Assembly (NCBI GenBank): GCA_009691855.1
Contig: SIAI01000019.1
Coordinates: 1 to 64,000 of the forward strand
Direction: 5' to 3'
DNA from: Planctomycetota bacterium
GTDB lineage: Bacteria; Planctomycetota; UBA1135; GCA-002686595
Length of the DNA stretch: 64,000 nt
Shown: positions 42,772-53,157 of the stretch, piece by piece
Layout of the letters: each line of letters starts with the position of its first letter
Position numbering within the stretch: the first letter of the stretch is position 1
Translations under genes and position numbers: made by a program
The notes under the pieces: model-generated
What the model saw: the letters and a program-made list of their open reading frames with translations, nothing else
The model's database searches: none
Told to the model about the DNA's origin: nothing

Positions 42772-43015
42772 CGAGGGGTAGGCTAGCGTGCCCGCGCGCG
42801 CGCTCCAGGGGTGGCTCGCGCACAGGGGGTTCGAGGCGCGTATCTCGCGCGCGAGCCCGGCGCGGGAAAAGAAGGCCGTTGCGCGTACGGATCCGAGGCC
42901 CGGGGTTACTCGAGCTCGTTCGAGCCGTATTCGTCTGTCCGCGGACGCCTACGGCCGCGAAAAGGGTTGCGACGCGGATCCTCCCCTCGGTACACCTTCG
43001 ATGCACGGCGCACGG
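42772..43015. promoter_or_regulatory. Shared divergent control region of the two Opp operons
   Basis: 244 bp between two divergent binding-protein genes; both operons must start here. I see several short GC-rich inverted repeats (for example around ACTCGAGCTCGTTCGAG, 42908-42924) but no promoter box I would defend. An open frame from 42788 runs into the right operon but looks like leader sequence. Confidence 0.5.
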
Positions 43016-44941
43016 ATGAAGCTCACCCTCGCACTCGCGGTCCTCGTCCTCGGTGGCGGAATCGGGTGGGGGAGCGTGCGCCAGGCGCCGCAGGTCCCGG
43101 CCGCGAGCGCCGCTCCGGCCGAGGACAAGGAGACCCTGGGGCCGGGCCCGGCGCCGCTCGACGCGTGGCACCCCGCGCACGCCACACCCGTGCAGCCGGC
43201 CTACGGCGGCACGCTGCGCGTCCACACCGAGGCCCTGCCGCCGAACCTGTGCCTGCCGCTGCTGAACAACACCAACGCGCGCAACATGCTCTACGAGCTG
43301 CACGAGACGCTGGTGCAGCGCGACTGGGAGAGCTGGCAGTTCAACCCCGACCTGGCGGCCAGCTGGGAGGTCGAGGACACGCTGGTCACCAAGGACGGCG
43401 TGGCGCACCACGGACGCGTCGAGGAAGAGGAGGGCCAGTACGTGCTCGCGGGCACGGCCCTGGCAAAGGACGAGGTGCTGCGCCTCGAGCGAGGCACGGT
43501 GTTCACCTTCCACCTGCGTCCGGACGTGCGCTGGCACGACGGACATCCGTTCGACGCCGAGGACGTGCTCTTCTCCTGGCGCATCGCGCAGAACCCCGAG
43601 GTGCGCTGCGACTGGGTGCGGCAGTACTACGGGCGCGTCGAGCGCGCCGAGGTCGTGGACGCGCACACGGTGCGCTTCTTCTTCAAAGAGCAGTACTTCA
43701 ACGCCCTCGGCTTCTTCGTGGACCACCTGACGATCCTGCCGCGGCACCTGTACGACCTGCGCGACCCGGACCACCCGCGCCACCGCGCGAACGCCTCGAA
43801 CGAGGAGTGCGCCAAGGAGATCAACGAGAACGCGCACAACACCGAGTGGGTCGGGCTCGGGCCGTACAAGCTCAGCAGCTACTCGCAGCAAGGCGTCGAG
43901 GCCGAGCGTTTCGCCGAGTACTTCGATCCCGCCCACGGCGGGTACCTGGACAAGATCGTCTGGCGCCATATCGCCAACGACGAGGCAGCCTTTCAGGCGC
44001 TGGTGAACGGCGAGCTCGACTTCACCCTGCGCATCAGCTCGGACCGCTACTTCGGCGAGGCCATGGCCACGCCCACCTTCACGCAACGCTTCTGCAAGGG
44101 CTACTACTACCTCGGGGCCTTCAACTACACGCCCTGGAACCTGCGCCGGCCGCTGTTCGCCGACTTGAACGTGCGCAAGGCGTTGGCGCAGGCCTTCGAC
44201 GCCGAGTCGTTCCGCGACACGGTGGCCCACGGCCTGGCGAAGCTGCCGACCGGGCCGCAGTGCTACTTCGGGCCGAGCTACGAGCACGGCGTGCAGCACT
44301 TGCCCTTCGACCTGGCGCGCGCGGGCGAGCTCCTGGCCGAGGCCGGCTGGTACGACCGCGACGGCGACGGTCTGCTCGACAAGGACGGCGCGCCCTTCGA
44401 GTTCGAGATGCTGATCCAGAGTGGCAACACCGCCGGCGACATCTCCGCGCGCATGTACCAGGAGAGCCTGGCCAAGATCGGCGTGCGCCTGAAGGTCACC
44501 GCGCTGGACAACGCCAGCTACTTCAAGCGCATCAACGAGCGCGACTTCGATGCCGGCAACCAGAGCTGGTCGGTGGACGCGACCGAGAACGATCCCATGC
44601 AGCTGTGGGGCTCCGCCTCGGCTGCCAGCGGCGGTTCGAACCACGCCGGGGTGATCGACCCCAAGGTCGATGCGCTGATCGCGCGCGGCGCTCGCGAGCT
44701 CGACGACGACAAGCGCCACGCGCTGTGGCGCGAGCTGCACCGCTACCTGTACGAGAACGTGCAGCCGTACCTCTATCGCGACGCACCGCCGCGCAAGTTC
44801 GCGCTCAGCCAGGCCCTGCGCGGCGTGCAGTTCTTCAAGATCACGCCCGGGTACGCGCTGCGCCGCTGGTACTACCCCGCCGGGACCAGCGGCACGCGGG
44901 CCACGCGCGAGCCGCTCGAGCCGCTCGAGCAGAAGAAGTAG
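43016..44941 (+). CDS. Peptide-binding protein of ABC importer (SBP family 5), right operon
   Basis: 641 residues from ATG 43016; an ATG at 43001 is the alternative. Signal peptide LTLALAVLVLGGGIGWG. Family-5 landmarks are GGTLRVHTEALPPNL, FTFHLRPDVRWHDGHPFDAEDVLFSWRI, VGLGPYKLSSYSQQG, VRKALAQAFDAESFRD and LAEAGWYDRDGDGLLDKDG (common in peptide/nickel binders). It differs clearly in sequence from the left-operon protein, so the two operons probably take different substrates. First gene of the right operon. Confidence 0.93.
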   Translation: MKLTLALAVLVLGGGIGWGSVRQAPQVPAASAAPAEDKETLGPGPAPLDAWHPAHATPVQPAYGGTLRVHTEALPPNLCLPLLNNTNARNMLYELHETLVQRDWESWQFNPDLAASWEVEDTLVTKDGVAHHGRVEEEEGQYVLAGTALAKDEVLRLERGTVFTFHLRPDVRWHDGHPFDAEDVLFSWRIAQNPEVRCDWVRQYYGRVERAEVVDAHTVRFFFKEQYFNALGFFVDHLTILPRHLYDLRDPDHPRHRANASNEECAKEINENAHNTEWVGLGPYKLSSYSQQGVEAERFAEYFDPAHGGYLDKIVWRHIANDEAAFQALVNGELDFTLRISSDRYFGEAMATPTFTQRFCKGYYYLGAFNYTPWNLRRPLFADLNVRKALAQAFDAESFRDTVAHGLAKLPTGPQCYFGPSYEHGVQHLPFDLARAGELLAEAGWYDRDGDGLLDKDGAPFEFEMLIQSGNTAGDISARMYQESLAKIGVRLKVTALDNASYFKRINERDFDAGNQSWSVDATENDPMQLWGSASAASGGSNHAGVIDPKVDALIARGARELDDDKRHALWRELHRYLYENVQPYLYRDAPPRKFALSQALRGVQFFKITPGYALRRWYYPAGTSGTRATREPLEPLEQKK

Positions 44942-44947
44942 CGCGCC

Positions 44948-45976
44948 TTGCTGCCGTACGTCCTGCGGCGCCTGGCGCTGTTCGTGCCGACGCTGCTCGG
45001 GATCACCTTCCTCTCCTTCGCGCTGTTGCAGCTCGTGCCCGGCGATCCGGCCGAGGTCGCGCTGAGCGGCGGCTCGACCGAGACGGCGGTGGACGCCGAG
45101 GCCCTGGCGCGTTTTCGCGCGGCGTACCTGCTCGACCAGCCGCTGTGGAAGCAGTACCTCCACTATCTGGGGCCCTTCGACCTCTCGGCGGAGGGCCACC
45201 CGTGGTTCGGCGGCTCGGGCGCGCACTCCTTCGGCGGGCTCCTGAGCGGCGACCTGAAGCACGAGATCCACCGACCGCACGTGCGCGTGATCGACGAGCT
45301 CGGCCGGCGCCTGGCGGTCACCGTGCCGCTGGCTCTCGCCGCGCTCTTGCTCGGATACCTGGTGGCCGTGCCGCTCGGGATCTTCGCCGCGGTGCGCGCG
45401 GGCACGGCCTTCGACCGCGTCTCGGTCGTGATCCTGCTGGTGTGCTATTGCCTGCCGACCTTCTGGGCGGGACTGCTGCTGCAGCTCGCCTTCGGCGCCA
45501 CGGGCCTGGGCTGGTTCCCGGTGATCGGCCTGGCGGGGGAGGGCGCGTCCTTCGCCGAGCGGCTGACCCACGCCGTGCTGCCGGTCGTGTGCCTGTCCTA
45601 TGGCAGCTTCGCCTACCTCTCGCGCCAGATGCGCGCGGGGATGATCGAGACGCTTTCGTCCGACTACGTGCGTACCGCGCGCGCCAAGGGTCTGCCCGAG
45701 CGCCTGGTGGTCGGCAAGCACGCGCTGCGCAACGCGCTCCTGCCGCTCACGACGCTGTTCGCGAGCGCCTTCCCGGCGCTGATCGGCGGTGCGGTGATCG
45801 TGGAGACGATCTTCGACCTGCCGGGCATGGGCCGCTACGCCTACGAGGGCTTGCAGCAGCGCGACTACTTCGTGGTCCTGGCCACGACCACGCTCGGGGG
45901 CGTGATGACGTGCCTCGGCATCCTGATCTCCGACCTGCTCAGCGCGGTGCTCGATCCGCGCATCCGTCATGCTTGA
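44948..45976 (+). CDS. Peptide ABC transporter permease (OppB type), right operon
   Basis: 342 residues beginning at TTG 44948, 6 bases after the upstream stop. The start is LPYVLRRLALFVPTLLGITFLSFALLQLVPGDP, the classic OppB opening. It shares DQPLWKQYLHYLGPFDL with the left OppB and has a longer loop before GGLLSGDLKHEI. The EAA loop is DYVRTARAKGLPERLVVGKHALR and the end is SAVLDPRIRHA. Its stop overlaps the next ATG. Confidence 0.92.
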   Translation: MLPYVLRRLALFVPTLLGITFLSFALLQLVPGDPAEVALSGGSTETAVDAEALARFRAAYLLDQPLWKQYLHYLGPFDLSAEGHPWFGGSGAHSFGGLLSGDLKHEIHRPHVRVIDELGRRLAVTVPLALAALLLGYLVAVPLGIFAAVRAGTAFDRVSVVILLVCYCLPTFWAGLLLQLAFGATGLGWFPVIGLAGEGASFAERLTHAVLPVVCLSYGSFAYLSRQMRAGMIETLSSDYVRTARAKGLPERLVVGKHALRNALLPLTTLFASAFPALIGGAVIVETIFDLPGMGRYAYEGLQQRDYFVVLATTTLGGVMTCLGILISDLLSAVLDPRIRHA

Positions 45977-47633
45977 GGGCCGGTTGGAGAGCGACGGCTT
46001 CGGGCCCCTCGCGCGCGCGCAGGAACACCTCGCGCGGCGGCGCGGCTTCCGCTACGCATTGCTGGGCCTGGCGCTGATGGTTTCGCTGGCGCTGTACGCA
46101 CCGCTCCTGGCCAGCGATCGGCCGCTGTACCTGGAGGCCGTGCGCCGCGGCGAGTACGAGCGCGCACGGCGCACACTCATGCCCGTCGCCAAGAACCTGG
46201 CCAGCCTGCTGGCCAAGGACGAGGCCGCGTTTCTGGCCGCGCGCGCGGCGAGTTCGAGCCAGACGCTGGCCGCGGCGCGCGCGGGCGAGCATCAGGCTCT
46301 GAGCACGCGCATCGCGAGTCTGCGCGCGAGCCTCTCGCCGACGGAGGGCGAGCCCCTGGCGGCGCTGGAGCAAGAACTCGCGGCCGCCGTGGCTCTGGCC
46401 GAGCGCGGCGAGGTCGCCGCCGCAGCGCAGGCGGGGGACGCGCTCGCACAACGCGCGCAGGAGCTGCGCGAGGTGCTCGATCCGGCGCGCGTGACGCTGC
46501 TTCCGCGGCGCGCGTTCCCCGCCTTTGCCGCGCTCGCGCCGCTCGAGAGCGGGCTCATGGTGGCCTGGCTCGGCGTTCTGTTGCTGCCCTTCCTGGCGCG
46601 GCGTCTCGGCGCGCGGCGCGTGCTGCTCGCTTCGGCACTGCTCGGCGCGCTCTGCGCCCTGGCGGCGAACCGTGGCGGTGACGCGTTCCACACGGCCTCC
46701 TACAAGACCGAGCTCGACAAGCTGGAGCTCGAACCCGTGCGCGTGTGCTTCGCGCCGATCCCCTACGGTTACGCCGAGCAGCACCCCGAGGAGGCGCTGC
46801 GGCCGCCGACCTGGCTGGCCGCCAGCGAGCTCGGTCCCGACGGCGCCTACCTGCGCGGGGGACGCGCGCCGCGCGCGGATCCGGTGACCGGCTTCGTGCC
46901 CGAGACGCGCGCGATCGAGGTGCGCGCGGGCGAGCCGGCGTTCAACTCGCCGCTGCGCCACGTGCTCGGCACCGATCTGACCGGCCGCGACCTGCTGGCG
47001 CGCGCGCTGCACGGCGCGCGCGTGAGTCTGGCGGTGGGGGGGCTGGCTACCGCGCTGCTGCTGTTCATCGGCACGCTGGTGGGCGCGCTGGCTGGCTACT
47101 TCGGCGGCCTGCTGGATCTCGCCTTGTCGCGCGCGCTCGAGGTGGTGGTGTCGTTCCCGCTGTTCTTCCTGGTGCTGGTGGCGGTGGCGCTGGTCGGACC
47201 GTCGATGTGGAACGTGGTCCTGGTCCTGGGCTGCGTCGGTTGGACCGGCGTGGCGCGCCTGGCGCGGGCCGAGTTCCAGCGCCAGCGCGAGCTCGACTAC
47301 GTGGCCGCGGCGCGCACGCTGGGCTTCGCCTGGCCGCGCATCGTCTTCCGCCACGTGCTGCCGAACGCGCTCGCGCCGCTGCTCGTGGCCGGGACTTTCG
47401 CGGTGGCGAGCGCGATCTTGGTGGAGGCCGGGCTCTCGTTCCTGGGCTACGGCGTGCGCGTGCCGATCGCCTCGTGGGGCGGCCTGTCGAGCGAATCGCG
47501 CGAGCTCGCGCACTGGTGGCTGCAGCTCTTCCCGGGCCTGTTCCTGTTCGTGACCGTGCTGTGCGTGCAGCTGGTGGGCGATGCGCTGCGCGACGCGCTC
47601 GACCCGCGCAGCGCCCGCGGAGGTCTGGCGTGA
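45969..47633 (+). CDS. Peptide ABC transporter permease (OppC type) with very large insertion, right operon
   Basis: 554 residues, much longer than normal OppC. After helix 1 (YALLGLALMVSLALYAPLL) there are about 270 extra residues. They include a predicted coiled segment (SSSQTLAAARAGEHQALSTR...EQELAAAVALAERGE) and two additional hydrophobic stretches (SGLMVAWLGVLLLPFLA, RRVLLASALLGALCALAA). The canonical part begins at LGTDLTGRDLLARALHGARVS, with EAA loop YVAAARTLGFAWPRIVFRHVLPNA. The insertion is at the same place as in the left OppC but differs in content. Confidence 0.87.
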   Translation: MLEGRLESDGFGPLARAQEHLARRRGFRYALLGLALMVSLALYAPLLASDRPLYLEAVRRGEYERARRTLMPVAKNLASLLAKDEAAFLAARAASSSQTLAAARAGEHQALSTRIASLRASLSPTEGEPLAALEQELAAAVALAERGEVAAAAQAGDALAQRAQELREVLDPARVTLLPRRAFPAFAALAPLESGLMVAWLGVLLLPFLARRLGARRVLLASALLGALCALAANRGGDAFHTASYKTELDKLELEPVRVCFAPIPYGYAEQHPEEALRPPTWLAASELGPDGAYLRGGRAPRADPVTGFVPETRAIEVRAGEPAFNSPLRHVLGTDLTGRDLLARALHGARVSLAVGGLATALLLFIGTLVGALAGYFGGLLDLALSRALEVVVSFPLFFLVLVAVALVGPSMWNVVLVLGCVGWTGVARLARAEFQRQRELDYVAAARTLGFAWPRIVFRHVLPNALAPLLVAGTFAVASAILVEAGLSFLGYGVRVPIASWGGLSSESRELAHWWLQLFPGLFLFVTVLCVQLVGDALRDALDPRSARGGLA

Positions 47634-48699
47634 GCGCGTTGCTCGAGGTGCGCGGCCTCGCGCTGGTCTTCGACACGCCGCACGGCCCGCTGCCGGTGCT
47701 CGAGCGCCTGGACCTGACGCTGTCGAGCGGCGAGACGCTGGCACTCGTGGGTGAGTCGGGCTGCGGCAAGACGCTGCTGGCGTTGGCCGTGATCGGCTGC
47801 CTGCCGGCGGGCGCGCGCGTGGTGGGCGGCGAGATCCGCTTTCGTGGGCGCGACCTGCTTTCCCTCGCGCCGGCCGAGCGGCGTGCGCTGTGTGGCCGCG
47901 AGCTGGCGCTCAGCTTCCAGGAACCGGCCAGCGCCTTGAATCCGCTGCTCACGATCGGCGAGCAGATCGCCGAGGGGCTGCGCCTGCACGCGGGGCTGTC
48001 CAAGAAGGCCGCCTGGGCGCGAGCCGAGGATCTATTGAGCGAGGTCGGGCTCGAGGTCCGCGCTGGATATGCGCGGCGCTACCCGCACGAGCTCTCCGGC
48101 GGCCAGCGCCAGCGCGCGATGCTGTCGATCGCGCTGGCCTGCGGCCCGAGCCTGTTGATCGCCGACGAGCCCACCAGCGCGCTCGACCTGTGCGCGCAGG
48201 CCGAGCTCTTGACGCTGCTGGCGGCGCTGCGCGCGCGGCGCGAGATGGCGCTGCTGTTGATCACCCACGATCTGGCGGTGGTGGCCGAGCTGGCCACGCG
48301 CGTGGCCGTGATGTACGCGGGCGCGGTGGTCGAGGAGGGCGGCGTGCTGGAGCTGTTCGAGCACGCGGCGCACCCGTACACGCAAGGGCTGTTGCGCTCG
48401 CGGGGCACAGCTGCGCTCGCGCGGAGTGCGAGCTCGACCGAACTGGACGCGGGCAGGGCTGCGCTGCCCGCGAACCTGCCCGCGATCCCCGGCCAGGTGC
48501 CGGTGCTCGGCCGCTGGCCCGGCGGCTGCCGCTTCCACCCGCGTTGCGCGCGCGCCGACGAGCGCTGTACGCGTGAGTCGCCGCAGCTCCTGCCGGCTCC
48601 GCCGAGCGCGCGCGCGCCGGCGCCGCGCGCCGCGCCGGACGCGACGCCGGAGGTGTGCGCCCAGCGCGCGGCCTGTCACCACGCGGGCGAGGAGCGGCC

Positions 48700-48703
<4 letters not shown>
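47630..48703 (+). CDS. Peptide ABC transporter ATPase (OppD/DppD type), right operon
   Basis: 357 residues from GTG 47630 overlapping the OppC stop. Walker A is GESGCGKTLLALAVIG, the Q-loop is SFQEPASALNPLLTI, the signature is LSGGQRQRAMLSIALACGP, Walker B is LLIADEPTSALD, and the H-loop is ITHDLAVV. The C-terminal Cys pattern is GGCRFHPRCARADERCTRE. An Ala/Pro-rich spacer and a final Cys pair (VCAQRAACHH) follow. Confidence 0.93.
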
Positions 48704-49530
<827 letters not shown>

Positions 49531-49551
49531 GCGACCGAGCTCGGCCGGCGT

Positions 49552-50271
49552 TCACACGGCCAGGCCGTGCTGTTCGCGCAGGATCGTGCGCAGTTCGTCG
49601 AAGCTCTCGACCACATGGTCGGGGATCGCGTCGCCGACACCCGGGTGGAAGCGCGAGGCGCGCTTGGCCCACACGGCCTTCATGCCAAGGGACTTTGGCG
49701 GCGTGATGTCGTGGCTGGGGCTGTCGCCGACGTACATGGCCTCGTTCGCCGCCAGACCCAGGTCGCGCAGGGCCAGGGCGTAGATCTTGGGGTTGGGCTT
49801 CGAGATGCCCAGCTGGTCGGAGATGAACACGGCGCGCGAGCTCAAGTGGGGGACGAGCCCCAGGCGCACGATTTTCTCGGCCTGCTTGGTCGTCCAGCCG
49901 TGGGTGATCACACCGGTGATCACGCCAGCGGCGCGCAGCGCGGCGAGCAGCGGGATCGCGTCCTCGAAGGGCTTCAGCTCGCGGAACTTCGTGTCGTGGT
50001 AGGCGGCCACGCCGGCAGCCACGATCAGGGCGGGATTGAGGTTCTCCAGGGCCTTGGGCCGCAGGCGGCGCAACAGCTGGTCGAAGTGGTGGTCGTAGTT
50101 CGAGGAGAACTCGGCCAGCACCTCTTCGAGCTCCTTGAGCACGACCTCCTCCGGCAGGTCGAGCCCGATCTGCACCATGGCGCGCACCGCGTTGCGCCGC
50201 GCCACCTTCGCGAACTGCGTGGTGGAGAACAGCGTGTCGTCGATGTCGAACAGCACCGCCCTCAAGCCCAT
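49552..50271 (-). CDS. HAD-superfamily hydrolase
   Basis: 239 residues. Motif I is LFDIDDTLF (nucleophile Asp and acid Asp), motif II is ITHGWT, motif III Lys is in ISKPNPKIY, and motif IV is YVGDSPSHDI. The all-helical cap (RRNAVRAMVQIGLDLPEEV...) makes it subfamily I, in the pyrimidine-nucleotidase/YjjG-like group. Probably a phosphatase of a small metabolite. Motif II normally has Thr or Ser first, and Thr is present here. No operon partner. Confidence 0.92.
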   Translation of the reverse strand: MGLRAVLFDIDDTLFSTTQFAKVARRNAVRAMVQIGLDLPEEVVLKELEEVLAEFSSNYDHHFDQLLRRLRPKALENLNPALIVAAGVAAYHDTKFRELKPFEDAIPLLAALRAAGVITGVITHGWTTKQAEKIVRLGLVPHLSSRAVFISDQLGISKPNPKIYALALRDLGLAANEAMYVGDSPSHDITPPKSLGMKAVWAKRASRFHPGVGDAIPDHVVESFDELRTILREQHGLAV

Positions 50272-50294
50272 GGAGGCGAGGGTAGCAGAAACGA

Positions 50295-50332
50295 CCGCGC
50301 CCGCGGGAGCCTCGGGGCTCGCACGGGCGCGG
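50295..50332 (-). terminator. Nested hairpin between the HAD gene and the secretin gene
   Basis: Outer arms CCGCGCCCG (50295-50303) and CGGGCGCGG (50324-50332) pair perfectly, and an inner GAGCC/GGCTC closes on a 4-nt TCGG loop. It lies about 20 bases after the secretin stop on the minus strand. There is no U-tract, so it may be either a terminator or a 3' stabiliser. Confidence 0.55.
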
Positions 50333-50352
50333 GTTCGAGAGCGCGCAGGGCT

Positions 50353-52938
50353 CTACTTGCTTTCCAGGCGCGCCAGCTCTTCCTTCACGTCGCTGATCCA
50401 AGCCTTGATCAGAATCATGAGCGTTTCCTTCTCGTCGCTGTAGCCGTCCTTCTTGAAGAAGAAGCCGAGCAGCGGAACGTTGGCGATCCAGGGCACCTCG
50501 GAGCGGCGCTCGATGTTGCGCAGGCGCGAGAGGCCGCCGATCAGGATCGAGCCGCCGTCTGGCACAACCGCCGTGGTGAACACGCTCTGGACCTGCAGCT
50601 CGGGCAGCTGGAAGGTGACCGCGGCCGTCTGGCCGGCGAGCGTGGTCGAGAAGTCGGTCAGGGCCACGACCCTCGCGACCGTGGGCTGGATCTCCAGCGT
50701 CAGGTAGCGGCGATCGTGGTGGATCGTCGGCCGGACGTCGAGCACGATGCCCTCGGTCAGGACGTTGATCTGCGGGTCGGCCACGGCCTGGAACTGGGCC
50801 ACCTCGACGTCGAAGTCCTGCACGTAGGCGCGCTGGTTGACGACCGTGACGTAGGCGCGCTGGGTGTTGTGCACCGACAGCACCTGGTCGTTGATGAGCT
50901 CGACGTTCTGGCTCTTCTCCACCAGGCGGAGGATGGCCGAGAGCTGCAGGTCGTTCAGGAAGGTGAACTGCGCCGTCATGCCGCCGATGGTCGACAGCGC
51001 CTTGCCCAGCGGGTTGTCGAAGATGTTCTCCGTCCGGCCGCGCACATCGCCGTCGCCGCCTTCGTCGAAGAAGGCACCGGCCGAGGGCGGCGTGAGCGTC
51101 ACGCCGTCCCCCGAGTTGTCCAGGCCCAGCGTGGGGTTGCCGTCGAGGCTGACGTCGTCCAGATCGGTGAAGGGCACGCCCGGGTTGTCCAGGCCGCGGA
51201 AGTCCACGCCGACCTCCTGCAGGAAGTGGTCGCCGATCACCAGGAACTTGGACTCGATCGTGACCAGCGAGGCGCTGAAGCGGCGTAGCTCCTCGAGGAA
51301 CGCACGCACCTCGTGCTGCACGTCGCTCGAGTGCACCACGATCATGTTGCCGCCCTCGATCGTGAGCTTGACGCCCGTGTCCTCCCAGGTGCCCACGGCG
51401 ACGTTGTCCTGGACCAGCTGAACCAGGTCTTCACTCAGGTTGATGGCCGGCTTCTCGCCGATCTTGCCGAAGGCCCCGCCCGAGTTCTCGTCGTCGTCCT
51501 CGAGCTCGTCGAGCAGACGCAGGCGGTCGATGCGCGGGCCGAGGAAGTCGGTCAGACCGAAGATCAGGTCCTGGACGTCGTGGTTGAAGATGATCAGCTC
51601 GCCACGCGCCTTCTCCTTGGTCGTGACCAGCACCGTGTCGTGGCGGATGGTCCAGGTCACGTTCTCGCCGGCCGAGGCGCAGATCAGGTTCAGCACCTTC
51701 TCGACCGCGATCGAGTTGGTCAGGTTCAGGTTGAAGACCACGCCCGCGTCCACGGCGGCCTGCTCGGCGGCCGGGTCGGTGATCATCGGGATGCCGGTGA
51801 TCTGGTTGAGCGCCTGGATCACCTTGGAGAGTTTCTCCTCGTCGGTGATCGCCAGACCCGGGATGCGTGCGCTGCTGAGCTGAGCGCGCAGCTCGGCCGC
51901 GACCGCGCTGTCCGCCGTGCCGCCCTGGATCTGCGTGCGCGAGGCCCGCTTGGCGGAGAGCGCTTGCCAGTAGTCCTGGTCGGGCAGCGTGACCACGCCC
52001 TGGTAGGGGATGCGCAGCTCGTCCAGGTCCTCTTGCCAGCGGTTGTACTGCACCAGCTTCTCGCGCAGGAAGTTTTCCTGCACCAGGTCGCGGCCCTTGC
52101 GGAAAGCGGTGTCGCGCAAGTCCTGCGCGCGCTCGTTGCGCGGGTCGAGACGCAGGACGCGGTCGGCGAGCTCGATCGTCTCGTCGTAGTCCCGCGTCTT
52201 GAACGAGGCGATGGCCTGCGCGAGCAGGTTGTTGATCACCTGCCCACGGCGCTGCTGGTCCTCTTGTTCCTGGGTGCGCAGGGCCGCGCGGGCCTCTTTC
52301 TGGGCCGAGGAACGCTGCGCGGCTTCGGCGGTCTTCTTCTGGTCCTTGGCCTGGGTGATCAGGCCGCCGATCTCCTGCTCCAGGGCTTGCCAGTCGCTGG
52401 AGTAGGGCGACCAGCGGATCTGGTCCTGGGCCAGGGTCAGCTCGATCAGGGCGTCGTCGTAGTCGCCGCGCGACAACGAGAGCTTGGCCTTCTCGAGTTT
52501 CTGCTTGGCGTCGACCTCGAGCTGGTCGCGCTTGAGCTGGGCCTTGTTCTCGAGATCCTGGATCGTCGTCTGCGCGTCGCCCGGCGCGCGGCCGAGCAGG
52601 GCGCCGACTTCGGACAGGAGCTGCTTCGCCTCGGCGTTTTCGGGCGCGAGCTGCAGGGCCTTCGCGAGTTCCTGCTCCGCGGCCTCGAGTTCCATGCGCT
52701 CCTTCAGCTCTGCAGCGCGCTGCAGGTGGTTCTCGACCAGGAAGTTCTTCTTCTGCTCGGCCAGCGAAAGCTGCCGCGCTTGCTCCTGGGCGTAGTCGCC
52801 CGAGGATTGCTGCGCATCCTGGACACTGGAATCGCCGGCTTCGTTCGGCGGCGGAGTGGGCTCGGGTTTGCTCCCGCCCGACGAGCAGGCGGCGGTGACG
52901 GCGACGCAAAGGCCGAGCGCGGTGGCGACGATCCTCAT
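50353..52938 (-). CDS. TPR-secretin lipoprotein 1 (GspD/PilQ-type outer-membrane channel)
   Basis: 861 residues. Lipoprotein signal (ALGLCVAVTAACSS). A helical TPR/coiled region follows, to about residue 300 (LAKALQLAPENAEAKQLLSEVGALLG, IASFKTRDYDETIELADRVLRLDP). Then a secretin N-domain (EKLSKVIQALNQITGIPMITDP...VLNLICASAGENVTW) and the secretin domain. The domain has the signature VPDGGSILIGGLSRL and the end block WIANVPLLGFFFKKDGYSDEKETL. The insert FFDEGGDGDVRGRTENIFDN is also found in the paralogue at 56140-58749. Secretins form outer-membrane rings of type II, type IV pilus or related systems. No other secretion gene is visible here. Confidence 0.9.
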   Translation of the reverse strand: MRIVATALGLCVAVTAACSSGGSKPEPTPPPNEAGDSSVQDAQQSSGDYAQEQARQLSLAEQKKNFLVENHLQRAAELKERMELEAAEQELAKALQLAPENAEAKQLLSEVGALLGRAPGDAQTTIQDLENKAQLKRDQLEVDAKQKLEKAKLSLSRGDYDDALIELTLAQDQIRWSPYSSDWQALEQEIGGLITQAKDQKKTAEAAQRSSAQKEARAALRTQEQEDQQRRGQVINNLLAQAIASFKTRDYDETIELADRVLRLDPRNERAQDLRDTAFRKGRDLVQENFLREKLVQYNRWQEDLDELRIPYQGVVTLPDQDYWQALSAKRASRTQIQGGTADSAVAAELRAQLSSARIPGLAITDEEKLSKVIQALNQITGIPMITDPAAEQAAVDAGVVFNLNLTNSIAVEKVLNLICASAGENVTWTIRHDTVLVTTKEKARGELIIFNHDVQDLIFGLTDFLGPRIDRLRLLDELEDDDENSGGAFGKIGEKPAINLSEDLVQLVQDNVAVGTWEDTGVKLTIEGGNMIVVHSSDVQHEVRAFLEELRRFSASLVTIESKFLVIGDHFLQEVGVDFRGLDNPGVPFTDLDDVSLDGNPTLGLDNSGDGVTLTPPSAGAFFDEGGDGDVRGRTENIFDNPLGKALSTIGGMTAQFTFLNDLQLSAILRLVEKSQNVELINDQVLSVHNTQRAYVTVVNQRAYVQDFDVEVAQFQAVADPQINVLTEGIVLDVRPTIHHDRRYLTLEIQPTVARVVALTDFSTTLAGQTAAVTFQLPELQVQSVFTTAVVPDGGSILIGGLSRLRNIERRSEVPWIANVPLLGFFFKKDGYSDEKETLMILIKAWISDVKEELARLESK

Positions 52939-53065
52939 CTTGGTCTTCTTCGCGGAAACGGACGCTAGAGTCCCCTCACTACCGAGGCCAGGCAGTTCGG
53001 CTACGGGAGATCCGTGGCGGCTCCAGGAGTCAAGCAGGGGGGAGGGAGCGGAACGTCCATTTGGA

Positions 53066-53088
53066 CCCGTGGACGTCCCGTTGGGGAG
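53066..53088. repeat. Small inverted repeat ACGTCCA...TGGACGT
   Basis: In the 219-bp stretch between secretin 1 (start 52938) and the TPR protein (stop 53158-53160). Arms ACGTCCA and TGGACGT are perfect with a 9-base spacer. It may be an operator for secretin 1 or a weak terminator of the TPR gene. The rest of the stretch shows nothing else. Confidence 0.35.
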
Positions 53089-53157
53089 CGAGAACGATAG
53101 CAGGGAAGGTCCCGTCGGGCAACGCGCGGAGCGGGGAGAACAGAGGATCTCCTGCGC

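Noticed and set aside
41063-45970. Very long minus-strand open frame (1635 codons) across the Opp region
   Set aside because: It runs across the divergent control region and antisense to well-supported right-operon genes; long antisense frames are expected at this GC content.
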